Assembly (NCBI GenBank): GCA_963707135.1
Contig: CAVPOY010000010.1
Span: 1 to 52,001, forward strand
From: JBGSTR01 sp963707135
GTDB lineage: Bacteria > Pseudomonadota > Gammaproteobacteria > Chromatiales > Chromatiaceae
Direction of reading: 5' to 3'
DNA length: 52,001 nucleotides
Shown: piece by piece, positions 37,014-46,223 of the stretch
Position numbering within the stretch: position 1 is the stretch's first letter
Layout: each line of letters opens with the position of its first letter
Program-made: the position numbers and the translations under genes
Notes under the pieces: generated by a model
Told to the model about the DNA's origin: nothing
The model's database searches: none
What the model saw: the letters and a program-made list of their open reading frames with translations, nothing else

Positions 37014-37493
37014 ATGATTTTGTTGAAATTTGCTACCGCCATCAATGGCGAGTCCACGGTCACGGGTCACGACAAGTGGATCAACGTCGATTCCGTCCAG
37101 TTCGGCGTCGGCCGGTCGATCAGCATGATCGGCGGGGGCGGCGACCGTGAGACGAGCAATCCTTCGTTCTCCGAGGTGACCTTTACCAAGAGCATGGATG
37201 TGGCTTCCACCGAGCTGATGATGCAGGCCACCTGCGGCAAGAGCCTTGGCAAGGCGGAGGTCCACTTCATCCAGACCGGCGGCACCGACGCCAAGGGCCA
37301 GGCCTACTGCAAGATCGAGCTGGAGGAGGCGATCGTCAGCTCGTACTCCGCGTCGAGCGGCGGCGATCGTCCGAACGAGAGCTTCTCGCTGAACTTCACC
37401 AAGATCAGCTACCAGTACGACAAGTTCGACGGCGACAAGGTCACCACCGGTACGGCCAAGAAGTGGAACCTGGAGAAGAACGAGACCTACTGA
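37014..37493 (+). CDS. hcp: Hcp tube protein (T6SS), copy 2
   Basis: 159 residues, nearly identical to copy 1 at 31134-31613 but on the opposite strand. Ribosome site AAGGAGATTCCG before the ATG. It lies between tssC and tagJ, the canonical place in HSI-I-type clusters, so it is the core-operon hcp and copy 1 the effector-cassette hcp. Intact. Motifs as in copy 1 (INGESTVTGHDKWINVDSVQ; DRPNESFSLNFTKISYQYDK). Confidence 0.96.
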   Translation: MILLKFATAINGESTVTGHDKWINVDSVQFGVGRSISMIGGGGDRETSNPSFSEVTFTKSMDVASTELMMQATCGKSLGKAEVHFIQTGGTDAKGQAYCKIELEEAIVSSYSASSGGDRPNESFSLNFTKISYQYDKFDGDKVTTGTAKKWNLEKNETY

Positions 37494-37505
37494 TCGCGTG
37501 ACGAT

Positions 37506-37532
37506 GCCCGCCCGGCATGGTGCCGGGCGGGC
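37506..37532. terminator. Hairpin downstream of hcp copy 2
   Basis: GCCCGCCCGGCA and TGCCGGGCGGGC form a perfect 12-bp stem with a TGG loop, 12 bases after the hcp stop. A second stem, GCCGGCC/GGCCGGC, follows at 37571-37590. No T run, so attenuation or mRNA stabilisation within the operon is as likely as full termination. Matches the hairpin after hcp copy 1. Confidence 0.65.
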
Positions 37533-37606
37533 GAACCATAGTTTCACCCATCCCAGTGCCTGCCACAGCGGCCGGCCACCTCTGGCCGGCGGCCAAGGAG
37601 CGCACC

Positions 37607-38458
37607 ATGTCTGCCGAAGAACTTCTGCGCGAGGGCAAGCTCGACGAGTGTCTGGCCGAGCTTCAGGGCCGGGTGCGCAAAGACCCGGCAGACGCCAAGC
37701 ATCGGATATTCCTGTTTCAACTCCTTACCGTGCTGGGCCAATGGGACCGCGCGCTGATTCAGCTCAACGTGGCCGGTGAGCTGGATGCCGGGGCGCTGGC
37801 CATGGTGCAGACTTATCGCGAGGCGCTGCGCTGCGAACGGCTGCGGGCCGAGATCTTCGCCGGTAGGCGCTCGCCGCTGGTCTTCGGCGATCCGGAACGT
37901 TGGCTAGCGCTCTTGCTGGAGGCGTTGCAGCGCTCGGGCGCTGGCGAGCATGCCAAGGCCGCTCCCCTGCGAGACGAGGCATTCGCGCTGGCGCCAGCGA
38001 CCGCCGGGGCCATCGACGGGCAGCCTTTCGAGTGGATCGCCGATGCCGATCCCCGGCTCGGTCCCGTTCTGGAGGCGGTCGTCAGCGGGCGCTACTACTG
38101 GGTGCCGTTTCACAGGATCCGGACCATCCAGCTCGAGGCCCCGGCGGATCTCCGCGACCTGGTCTGGATGCCGGCCTATTTCACCTGGACCAATGGGGGC
38201 GAGGCGGCCGGGCTGATCCCCAACCGTTACCCCGGTTCCGAATCGAGCCCGGACGCGCAGCTGCGAATGGCCCGCCGGACCGAGTGGCTCGAGCCCGCCG
38301 AGGGCACGTTCCTGGGGCAGGGACAGCGAATGCTGACGACCGATACCGGCGACTATCCGCTGATGGACGTGCGCCTGATCGAGCTGGACACCGAGGCGCC
38401 CGAGGAGCCGGCGGCCACGGGCGAAGAAGGCGCCGGCCCGGGTCCTGCTGGTGGCTGA
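37607..38458 (+). CDS. tagJ: TagJ (ImpE) T6SS accessory protein
   Basis: 283 residues from ATG 37607 (SD AAGGAG); the frame opens earlier but the first 30 codons overlap the hairpin region. N-terminal TPR-like part (EELLREGKLDECLAELQGRV; FLFQLLTVLGQWDRALIQLN) and the ImpE core: FEWIADADPRLGPVLEAVVS, YYWVPFHRIRTIQLEAPADL, RDLVWMPAYFTWTNGGEAAG and LIPNRYPGSE. In P. aeruginosa, TagJ binds the TssB N-terminus near the sheath. It sits exactly between hcp and tssE as in HSI-I. An 8-base overlap with tssE implies coupling. Confidence 0.92.
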   Translation: MSAEELLREGKLDECLAELQGRVRKDPADAKHRIFLFQLLTVLGQWDRALIQLNVAGELDAGALAMVQTYREALRCERLRAEIFAGRRSPLVFGDPERWLALLLEALQRSGAGEHAKAAPLRDEAFALAPATAGAIDGQPFEWIADADPRLGPVLEAVVSGRYYWVPFHRIRTIQLEAPADLRDLVWMPAYFTWTNGGEAAGLIPNRYPGSESSPDAQLRMARRTEWLEPAEGTFLGQGQRMLTTDTGDYPLMDVRLIELDTEAPEEPAATGEEGAGPGPAGG

Positions 38459-38975
38459 GCTCACCCAGAAGGAACGCCTTCAGCCGGCACTGCTGGACCG
38501 GCTCACCGATGACGAGCCCGAGAAGAAACAGGAGTCCCGCGACAAGCGCGTGCTGTCGATGCGCCGCCTGCGCGAGAGTGTGCTACGCGACCTGGCCTGG
38601 CTGCTCAACGCCGGCCGGCTCGATAGCGTTCAGGACCTGAGCGCCTATCCCTTCGCGGCCCACTCCGTGCTCAATTACGGTATTCCAGACCTGACGGGAC
38701 TGACGGCCTCCGGCGTCGACGCCAGCGGCATCGAGCGCGCCGTTCGCGACGCGATTCGGGACTTCGAGCCGCGCATCCTTCCCCAGACCCTGCGGGTGCG
38801 GGCTCGGGTCGACCCGGAGCGCATGAGCCAAAATGCACTCACGTTCGATATCGAGGGCGAGCTCTGGGCCCAACCGGTGCCGCAGCGGGTCTTCCTGAAG
38901 ACCGAGCTCGACCTGGAGGTCGGGGCGGTCACGGTGACCGAGCAGTCCTGGCCGGGGGGTGCCGGTGGATCCTGA
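38451..38975 (+). CDS. tssE: TssE, gp25-like T6SS baseplate protein
   Basis: 174 residues from GTG 38451, overlapping the tagJ stop. Family features: LLDRLTDDEP near the N-terminus, then RRLRESVLRDLAWLLNAGRL, YPFAAHSVLNYGIPDLTGLT, and the gp25 C-terminal block ending in FDIEGELWAQPVPQRVFLKT. TssE is the wedge component that nucleates sheath assembly on the baseplate. Overlaps the tssF start. Intact. Confidence 0.93.
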   Translation: MAELTQKERLQPALLDRLTDDEPEKKQESRDKRVLSMRRLRESVLRDLAWLLNAGRLDSVQDLSAYPFAAHSVLNYGIPDLTGLTASGVDASGIERAVRDAIRDFEPRILPQTLRVRARVDPERMSQNALTFDIEGELWAQPVPQRVFLKTELDLEVGAVTVTEQSWPGGAGGS

Positions 38976-40838
38976 TTTCCTCCGACACTACAACCGCGAG
39001 CTCCAGTTCATCCGGGAGATGGGCGCGGAGTTCGCGAAGGAGTTTCCGAAGATCGCCGGCCGTCTCGGCATGGACGGCTTCGAGTGCGCCGACCCCTACG
39101 TCGAACGGCTGCTGGAAGGCTTCGCCTTCCTGGCGGCGCGGGTGCAGCTGAAGCTGGAGGCCGAATTCCCGAACTTCACCCAGCACCTGCTGGAGACGGT
39201 CTACCCGCACTATCTGGCGCCGACACCGTCGATGGCGGTGGTTCAGTTCCAGCCCGATCTCACCGCCGGCGACCTCGCCGAGGGTTTCGTCGTGCCGCGC
39301 GGGACGGCCCTGCGCAGCGTTCTCGGCAAGGGCGACAAGACCGCGTGCGAGTACCGCACCGCGCGCGGACGTCACCCTCTGGCCGCTGGAGCTGGTGGAC
39401 GCCAAGTATCTGTCCGCTACGGCCGCCACAGCCGCCGCCGGTTCCCGAAGAGGTGTCAAAGGGGGCATTCGCTTCCGTCTGCGCGCCGCCGCCGGCCAGA
39501 CCCTCGGCAAGCTGGCGATCGACTCGCTGAGGATCTATCTGCGCGGAGGCGATGGGCTCCGGCTGCGCATCTACGAGCTTTTGCTCGCCCGCACGCGCGC
39601 CGTCGTCGTGCGTTCCAGCGGCCACCGGCGTCTCGGAGCAGACCGTTCTGGGCAGGGAGTGCGTGCATCGCGTGGGCTTCGACGACGAGGAGGCTCTTCT
39701 GCCCTACGGCCCGCGGTCGTTCCAGGGCTACCGGCTGCTGCAGGAGTACTTCGCGTTCCCGGACCGCTACCTGTTCGTCGAGATCGGCGGGCTGCGCGAG
39801 GCCGTGAGCCGTTGCGCCGGCACCGAGGTTGATCTGATCTTCCTGCTGGAAGACGGCGGTGGCCTCGAGGAGGACGCCTTCGACGCGTCTTACTTCGCGC
39901 TGTTCTGCACCCCGGCGATCAACCTGTTCCCAAAGCGCGCGGACCGGATCCACCTCAGCAACCAGACCGAGGAGCATCACCTGGTTCCGGACCGCACGCG
40001 CCCGATGGACTTCGAGGTCTTCAGCGTCACGGAAGCGGTCGGCATCGGCGCCCAGAGCGAGCCGCCGCAACCCTTCACGCCTTTTTACGCCGCGCACGAT
40101 GTCATCGGCGGCCGGGAGCACCGTGCCTTCTATACGGTGCACCGGGAGCCCCGGGTGCTGTCGGCCCAACAGCGGCTGCGCGGGCCACGTTCCAGCTATA
40201 TCGGGAGCGAGGTGTTCGTGGCGCTGGTCGACGCCGACCAGGCCCCGTTCCGGCACGACCTGCGCCAGCTGGCGGTCACCACCCTGTGCACCAACCGGGA
40301 CCTGCCGCTGCAGATTCCCGTGGGCAAGGGCAACACCGATTTCACGCTGGAGGTGAGCGCGCCGGTGCAGTCGGTCCGCTGCGTCGCCGGCCCGACCAAG
40401 CCCAGGCCCTCGTTCCCGAAGGGCGACAATGCCTGGCGGCTGATCAGTCACCTGTCTCTGAACTACCTGTCGCTGATCAACAGCGACCCCGAGCGCGGCG
40501 CCGCGGCCCTGCGCGAGCTGTTGGGGCTCTACGGCGATCTCGGCGACGCGGTCACGAGCCGACAGATCGACGGGGTGCGCTCCGTCGGGACTCGGCCCAT
40601 CACCCGGCGCCTTCCCGGATCCGGCCGCGTCACCTTCGCCCGCGGGCTCGAGATCGAGCTGACTCTCGATCCGGCGGCCTTCGAGGGCAGCGGGGTCTTC
40701 CTGCTCGGAGCCGTCCTGGAGCAGTTTTTCGCCAAGTACGTGTCGATCAACTCCTTCACCGAGACCTCGGTGACCACCCCCGATCGCGTGGAGGTGATGC
40801 GATGGCCAGCGAGCATCGGGCGCCGGCAGACGCTCTAG
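38965..40838 (+). pseudogene. tssF: TssF T6SS baseplate protein, two frameshifts
   Basis: GTG 38965 gives VDPDFLRHYNRELQFIREMG, the usual TssF start. The frame runs to about 39362 (DKTACEYRTA), shifts to VTLWPLELVDAKYLSATAAT up to about 39610 (YELLLARTRAVVV), then shifts again to VSEQTVLGRECVHRVGFDDE onward. The rest is normal: QGYRLLQEYFAFPDRYLFVE, INLFPKRADRIHLSNQTEEH, CTNRDLPLQIPVGKGNTDFT, LISHLSLNYLSL and LEQFFAKYVSINSFTETSV. Both breaks are single-base changes in GC-rich sequence. Repaired length about 625 residues. TssF with TssG and TssK makes the baseplate wedge. Confidence 0.9.
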
Positions 40839-41848
40839 CGCTGGAGCAGGCGCTGCGGGATGCGCCGTCGCGGTTCGGCTTCTTCCAGGCCCTGCGCCGG
40901 TTGGAGTGTGTCCATCGAGACGGACCGCGTTTCGGGCAGACCCTTCGTCCCGGTGACGAGCCGGTGCGCCTGTGCCAGGAGCCCTCGCTGAGCTTCGCGC
41001 CCTCGACGCTGGCGGCCTTCTCCCGGGGAGCCGGGGACCACCCGGCGCGGCTGTTCGTCTATTTCCTGGGCCTGTTCGGCCCCAACGGGCCGCTGCCGCT
41101 GCATCTGAGCGAGTACGCCCGGGATCGGGCGCGCAACTCCGGAGACCCCACGTTCGCGCGCTTCGCGGACCTGTTCCACCACCGGATGCTGGCGCTCTTT
41201 TACCGGGCGTGGGCGAACGCGCGCCCGACCGTGAGCTTCGACCGCCCGGAGTCGGACCGTTTCGCCGTCTACCTCGGGGCCCTGTTCGGCCAGGGCATGC
41301 CGTCGCTGCGCGGGCGCGACGCCATGCCCGACCTGGCGAAGCTCCACTACGCGGGCCGGCTGGTCTGCCAGACTCGACATGCCGAGGGGCTGACCGCGCT
41401 GCTCGCGGACTTCTTCCAGCTGCCGGTGGCCGTGGAGGAGTTCGTCGGTCACTGGCTCGATCTGCCGAAGGAATCCTACTGGCGGCTGGGCGACTCGCCC
41501 CGGACCGGCACCCTGGGGGTGTCGACCATCGCCGGCTCGCGCGTCTGGGACCGCCAGTACAAGTTCCGGGTCGTCCTGGGCCCGCTCGGCGTAGACGACT
41601 ACTGCCGCATGCTACCGGGCGGGGAGAGTCTCCCGCGTCTCGTGGCGGCCGTCCGCAACTATCTGGGCGACGAGCTCGACTGGGACCTGAACCTGGTCCT
41701 GCGCAAGGACGAGCTGCCGCCGTTGAAGCTCGGGGCGCAGGGGCGGCTCGGCTGGACGACCTGGCTGACCAGCCGGCCGCCCGCCGAGGACGCGGACGAC
41801 CTGTGCCTGCAGGCGATGAGGTACGAGACGGCAAGGGCGGCCGCCTAG
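40802..41848 (+). CDS. tssG: TssG T6SS baseplate protein
   Basis: 348 residues from ATG 40802, overlapping the tssF end by 37 bases. The much longer open frame starting at 40286 is internal to tssF. Diagnostic segments: PSRFGFFQALRRLECVHRDG, VRLCQEPSLSFAPSTLAAFS, FLGLFGPNGPLPLHLSEYAR, FHHRMLALFYRAWANARPTV, and a C-terminal GQGRLGWTTWL-like end (LGAQGRLGWTTWLTSRPP). Intact. Confidence 0.94.
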   Translation: MASEHRAPADALALEQALRDAPSRFGFFQALRRLECVHRDGPRFGQTLRPGDEPVRLCQEPSLSFAPSTLAAFSRGAGDHPARLFVYFLGLFGPNGPLPLHLSEYARDRARNSGDPTFARFADLFHHRMLALFYRAWANARPTVSFDRPESDRFAVYLGALFGQGMPSLRGRDAMPDLAKLHYAGRLVCQTRHAEGLTALLADFFQLPVAVEEFVGHWLDLPKESYWRLGDSPRTGTLGVSTIAGSRVWDRQYKFRVVLGPLGVDDYCRMLPGGESLPRLVAAVRNYLGDELDWDLNLVLRKDELPPLKLGAQGRLGWTTWLTSRPPAEDADDLCLQAMRYETARAAA

Positions 41849-41907
41849 CGAAATGCTGACCCATCGACCGTTCAAGTTTGAACCCGGCAACGGAGGGGAG
41901 ATCCATC

Positions 41908-44697
41908 ATGCCTGACATCAGCCGCGTCGCGCTGTTCGGCAAGCTCAACCGGCTCGGCTACAAGGCCATCGAGAGCGCAACCGTGTTCTGCAAGATGCGG
42001 GGCAACCCGTACGTCGAGCTGGTTCACTGGCTGCACCAGATCCTGCAGCTCCCGGATTCGGACCTGCACCGGATCGTCAAGCAGTTCAGCCTGGAGCCCT
42101 CGCGCCTGGCCCGGGACATGACCGACGCCCTGGACCGGCTGCCGCGCGGCTCGACCTCGATCTCCGATCTGTCGGCCCACGTCGAGGAGGCGGTCGAGCG
42201 CGGCTGGGTCTATGGCACCCTGATGTTCGGGGAGTCGCAGGTGCGCACCGGTCATCTGGTGATCGGCATCCTGAAGACCCCGGGGCTTCGCAGCGCGCTG
42301 CCGGCCATCTCGAAGGAGTTCGACAAGGTCAAGGTCGAGACCCTGACGGATCGCTTCGCCGAGATTGTCGGCGGCTCGCCCGAGGAGGCGATGGGCGCCC
42401 AGGACGGGTTCCAGGTCGGCGGCGGCGCCGCCCCGGGCGAGGCGAGCGATGCCATCGCACCGGCGGCGATGGGCAAGCAGGAGGCCCTGCAGCGCTTCAC
42501 CGTCGATCTGACCGAGCAGGCCCGCGCCGGCAAGCTCGACCCCATCGTCGGGCGCGACGAGGAGATTCGCCAGATCGTCGATATCCTGATGCGCCGCCGC
42601 CAGAACAACCCGATCCTGACCGGCGAGGCGGGTGTCGGCAAGACCGCGGTGGTCGAGGGCTTCGCCCAGCGGATCGCGCTCGGCGACGTGCCGCCGCCGC
42701 TCAAGGACGTGACCCTGCGCACGCTGGACGTCGGCCTGCTGCAGGCCGGCGCGAGCATGAAGGGCGAGTTCGAGCAACCGGCTGCGATCAGGTCATCGAG
42801 GAGGTCCAGGCCTCGGCCAAGCCGATCATCCTGTTCATCGACGAGGCGCACACCCTGGTCGGCGCCGGCGGCGCCGCCGGCACCGGCGACGCGGCCAACC
42901 TGCTGAAGCCGGCGCTTGCGCGCGGCACGCTGCGCACGGTCGCCGCCACGACCTGGGCCGAGTACAAGAAGCACATCGAAAAGGACCCGGCTCTGACCCG
43001 CCGCTTCCAGGTGGTCCAGGTCGATGAGCCGAGCGAGGAGAAGGCCATCCTGATGATGCGGGGCATGGCCTCGACGATGGAGAAGCACCACAAGGTCCAG
43101 GTCCTGGACGAGGCGCTGGAGGCCTCCGTCAGGCTGTCCCATCGCTACATCCCGGCGCGCCAGCTGCCCGACAAGTCGGTCAGCCTGCTCGACACGGCCT
43201 GCGCCCGGGTGGCCATCAGCCAGCACGCGGTGCCGCCGGACGTGGACGACTGCCGCAAGCGCATCCAGGCCCTGGAGAACGAGCTGGCGATCATCGGCCG
43301 GGAGACCGCCGTCGGCATCGACGCCGCGGAACGCGAAGCGACGGCCAAAGAGAGGCTAGAGGCCGAGCAGGCGCGCCTGCAAGACCTGGAGACCCGCTGG
43401 GAGCAGGAGACGGTCGCTGGTCGAGCAGATCCTCGACATCCGCGGACGGCTCCGCGCCGGAACCGGCAAGGTGGAGGGGACCGGCAGCCAGCTGGAGGCC
43501 GCCGCCGACGAGGCCCACAAGTCCGAGCCCGGCAAGCCCGAGGCGGCCGAGCCGCCCGAGGAGGCCGCGGCGGCCGCCCCGGAGGACGCCATCTCGGAGG
43601 CCGAGCGCGAGGCCCTGCTCGCGGAGCTCAAGGGGCTCCAGGCCGACCTGCACCAGATGCAGGGGGAGCGTCCGCTGATCCTGCCGACGCGTCGATGACC
43701 AGGCCGTCGCCTCGGTGGTGGCGGACTGGACCGGCATCCCGGTCGGGCGCATGGTCAAGAACGAGGTCGAGACCGTGCTGAAGCTCGCCGACACGCTCGA
43801 GCAGCGCGTCATCGGCCAGCGGCACGCCCTGGAGATGATCGCCCGGCGCATCCAGACCTCGCGCGCCAGGCTCGACAACCCGAACAAGCCGATCGGCGTC
43901 TTCCTGCTCGCCGGCACCTCCGGTGTCGGCAAGACCGAGACCGCGCTGGCGCTGGCCGAGGCCCTCTACGGCGGCGAGCAGAACGTCATCACCATCAACA
44001 TGAGCGAGTTCCAGGAGGCGCACACGGTCTCGACGCTCAAGGGCGCGCCGCCCGGCTACGTCGGCTACGGCGAGGGCGGGGTGCTCACCGAGGCCGTGCG
44101 CCGCCGGCCCTACAGCGTGGTGCTGCTCGACGAGGTCGAGAAGGCCCACCCGGACGTGCACGAGATCTTCTTCCAGGTCTTCGACAAGGGCTGGATGGAG
44201 GACGGCGAGGGCCGGGTGATCGACTTCAAGAACACCCTGATCCTGCTGACCACCAACGTCGGCACGCGACCTGATCATGAGCATGTGCAACGACCCCGAG
44301 CTGATGCCCGAGCCGGAGGGCATCGCCAAGGCCCTGCGCGAGCCGCTGCTGAAGGTGTTTCCGCCGGCCCTGCTCGGCCGCCTGGTGGTGATCCCCTACT
44401 ACCCGCTCAGCGACGAGATGATCGGCGCCATCGCCCGGCTGCAGCTCGGGCGCATCGAGAAGCGGATCCGCGAGAACCACAAGGTGCCGTTCAGCTACGA
44501 CGACGAGGTCGTCAAGCTGATCGCCAGCCGCTGCACCGAGCTCGAGAGCGGCGGGCCGCATGATCGACGCCATCCTGACCAACACCGTCCTGCCGAGGAT
44601 CAGCGAGGAGTTCCTGAAGCGGATGATGGAGGGCAAGCCCGTCGAGCGGGTGCACGTGAGCGTCCAGGACGGCGACTTCGGGTACGGGTTCGAGTAA
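41908..44697 (+). pseudogene. clpV: ClpV (TssH) AAA+ ATPase of the T6SS, about five frameshifts
   Basis: ATG 41908 with GGAGGGGAG upstream. The N-domain starts MPDISRVALFGKLNRLGYKA, and Walker A1 (EAGVGKTAVVEGF) is at about 42625. The frame breaks near 42775-42792, 43418, 43687, 44265 and 44565; all look like net single- or two-base insertions. Between breaks the protein is normal: ILFIDEAHTLVGAGGAAGTG, DEPSEEKAILMMRGMASTME, the Walker A2 segment GTSGVGKTETALALAEALYG, GAPPGYVGYGEGGVLTEAVR, and the C-terminal ISEEFLKRMMEGKPVERVHV ending at 44697. Repaired length about 925 residues. ClpV disassembles contracted sheaths. As written no functional ClpV can be made. Confidence 0.9.
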
Positions 44698-44715
44698 GCG
44701 GACGAGCCTCGCGGC

Positions 44716-44731
44716 CCGGCTGGAAAGCCGG
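44716..44731. terminator. Short hairpin after clpV
   Basis: CCGGCT/AGCCGG with a GGAA tetraloop, 18 bases after the clpV stop. Weak but well placed. A separate perfect 16-bp palindrome, CCGATATCGATATCGG, lies at 44766-44781. Confidence 0.45.
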
Positions 44732-44952
44732 CGTACTAAGACTGGTCCGATCGGTTCAGACCGGTCCGATATCGATATCGGGCCTCACGGGTCCGTGCAC
44801 TCGCAGTATCTCTTCCTATAAGCAATCGATTGCCATTAATGGCGCGATCTGTGCCGCAGGCTGACACAACGAACGGGGCCAACGATCGCGCAAAACGCCG
44901 GTAGGTGATTGGCGGCCCAGCGGCACGAGCAGTACGCGGGTGCCGCACCGCG

Positions 44953-45176
44953 TCAGTTCGCCTCGGTGGTCTCCACGTCCACCACAAAGCCGTTGCGGTT
45001 CTCCATAAGCACGTGCCCCAGGTGGCACAGCCGCGCCTAGGTGTTGTTGGACTTGCGGTACAGGCGTGCGTGCGGATCCGTCCTGGAGGCGTGTCGTTGC
45101 AGCGTTTCTTGCCCCTGAAGTCGACTTCGCGGTTGCGCCCGCCACCTTTGTCCGGTGGGTCCAGCTCTGCCCGCAC
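44953..45176 (-). pseudogene. IS5-family transposase fragment
   Basis: The minus strand reads GGGRNREVDFRGKKRCNDT, then DPHARLYRKSNNT, then ARLCHLGHVLMENRNGFVVD, in successive frames. This is the conserved 'DFRG.KR.NDTHAS..DP.ARLYRK...A.L...GH.LMENRNGLVV' block of IS5-type transposases. Both ends are missing and an in-frame stop (TAG) interrupts it. Confidence 0.75.
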
Positions 45177-45189
45177 GGGCCAAGCCAAG

Positions 45190-45690
45190 GGTCATGCCAC
45201 CGCTGCCCGCGAACAACTCGATGTCCACGTGACCGTTCTTGACGAGCCCTAGCGTCGCATCATCGGAAAAATGCTCCCCGTTGACCGGGGTCGCCCGCGC
45301 GGCCAGAGGATGATCCTTGAGGGTTAGATCGTCGATAGGGGACAAGGAGCGTTCCATTTTGTAGGTAGTCAGTTCCAACCGGACCCAGGGTTCCATCGGA
45401 AAGGCCATGTCTCTCCAATACGAGCCGCTGCCGATCAGGGCGGCATCATAAAGCCGCGGAGCCGCCCAGAACATCGGCCAGCGCGATCGGCTCCAGCGCG
45501 TTCGTCATGAGAAATGCTCGCCACGGGGTCTGCTTCTGGCCGTCCAACGAGAATTCATCGGACAAACCGAAGGGTAACGGGCGATCCGGCAGTGAATAAA
45601 GTCTTCGCCCGACTCGCGCTAGACGGCCCTGGCGCACCAGCCTAGTCAGCGAAACTCGCAGAAGGCGGTGGGTGTCCAGGTCCAGGGGCC
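45190..45690 (-). pseudogene. Remnants: AbiEi-like winged-helix protein and an unidentified fragment
   Basis: The minus strand around 45580-45690 reads RLLRVSLTRLVRQGRLARVG, then RRLYSLPD, the pattern of the AbiEi-type antitoxin/regulator winged helix. After frame changes come TPWRAFLMTNALEPIALADV (about 45480-45540) and then a 100-residue stretch ending VDIELFAGSGGMTLGLARAG (about 45190-45240). That end matches motif I of C5 DNA methyltransferases, but the preceding part does not look like one. It probably represents two or more truncated defence-type genes cut by the IS5-type fragment. Low certainty. Confidence 0.35.
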
Positions 45691-45839
45691 GAAGGAGCCG
45701 CTGGTTACGAACAGGCTCAAGGATGGCATCTTAGGTAGATTCCATTCTGAAAAAATGTTCCCATGCGCCCATATTTATCAATTTTATATGTCTTTTTGGA
45801 ACAATTCGGCTTGGCCCGCAGGTTTGCCCACTCTGCGGC

Positions 45840-46107
45840 ACTCTTCCAAAGCACCGACACCACCGCGACCACCTGGCAGATAGCATTACAACGCTGCGGG
45901 GCGACACCCGGGCGACCGGCGACCACGGCCCCTGGTGATGTCCCGGTTCGCGAGCAGGGCCTTAGCCATCTCAAGGCCCTTGTCGGTGACCGACCGTGAA
46001 CGCCGGCCCACGCGCCCGCCGGCCAGGGCGGCATCGAGCCCGGCACGGGCACGTTCGGGGATAAAGGAGCGCTCGAACTCGGCCCGCGCCTCGATTTCAG
46101 ATACCAA
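45840..46107 (-). pseudogene. Serine recombinase (resolvase) C-terminal fragment
   Basis: The minus strand reads EIEARAEFERSFIPERARAG, then LDAALAGGRVGRRSRSVTDK and GLEMAKALLANRDIT, matching the end of the catalytic domain and linker of Tn3-type resolvases ('AEFER.LI.ERT..G...A...G...GR'). The HTH continues in another frame (GVAPQ, then a disrupted CQVV). The catalytic serine region is missing. Confidence 0.65.
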
Positions 46108-46223
46108 TTAATTGCCGTCCTGGCAGTTCATCGGGCCATCCTTGCCCCGGACGGAGAACGCAAGAGATCAGCGTTTCCCTAATTGGAGGCCAAACAGTAA
46201 AGCCCGGCTCCGACGGGCCTAGT

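Noticed and set aside
39456..41948. 830-residue minus-strand frame
   Set aside because: Antisense to tssF/tssG; Arg/Pro/Ala/Ser-rich composition typical of GC-rich shadows.
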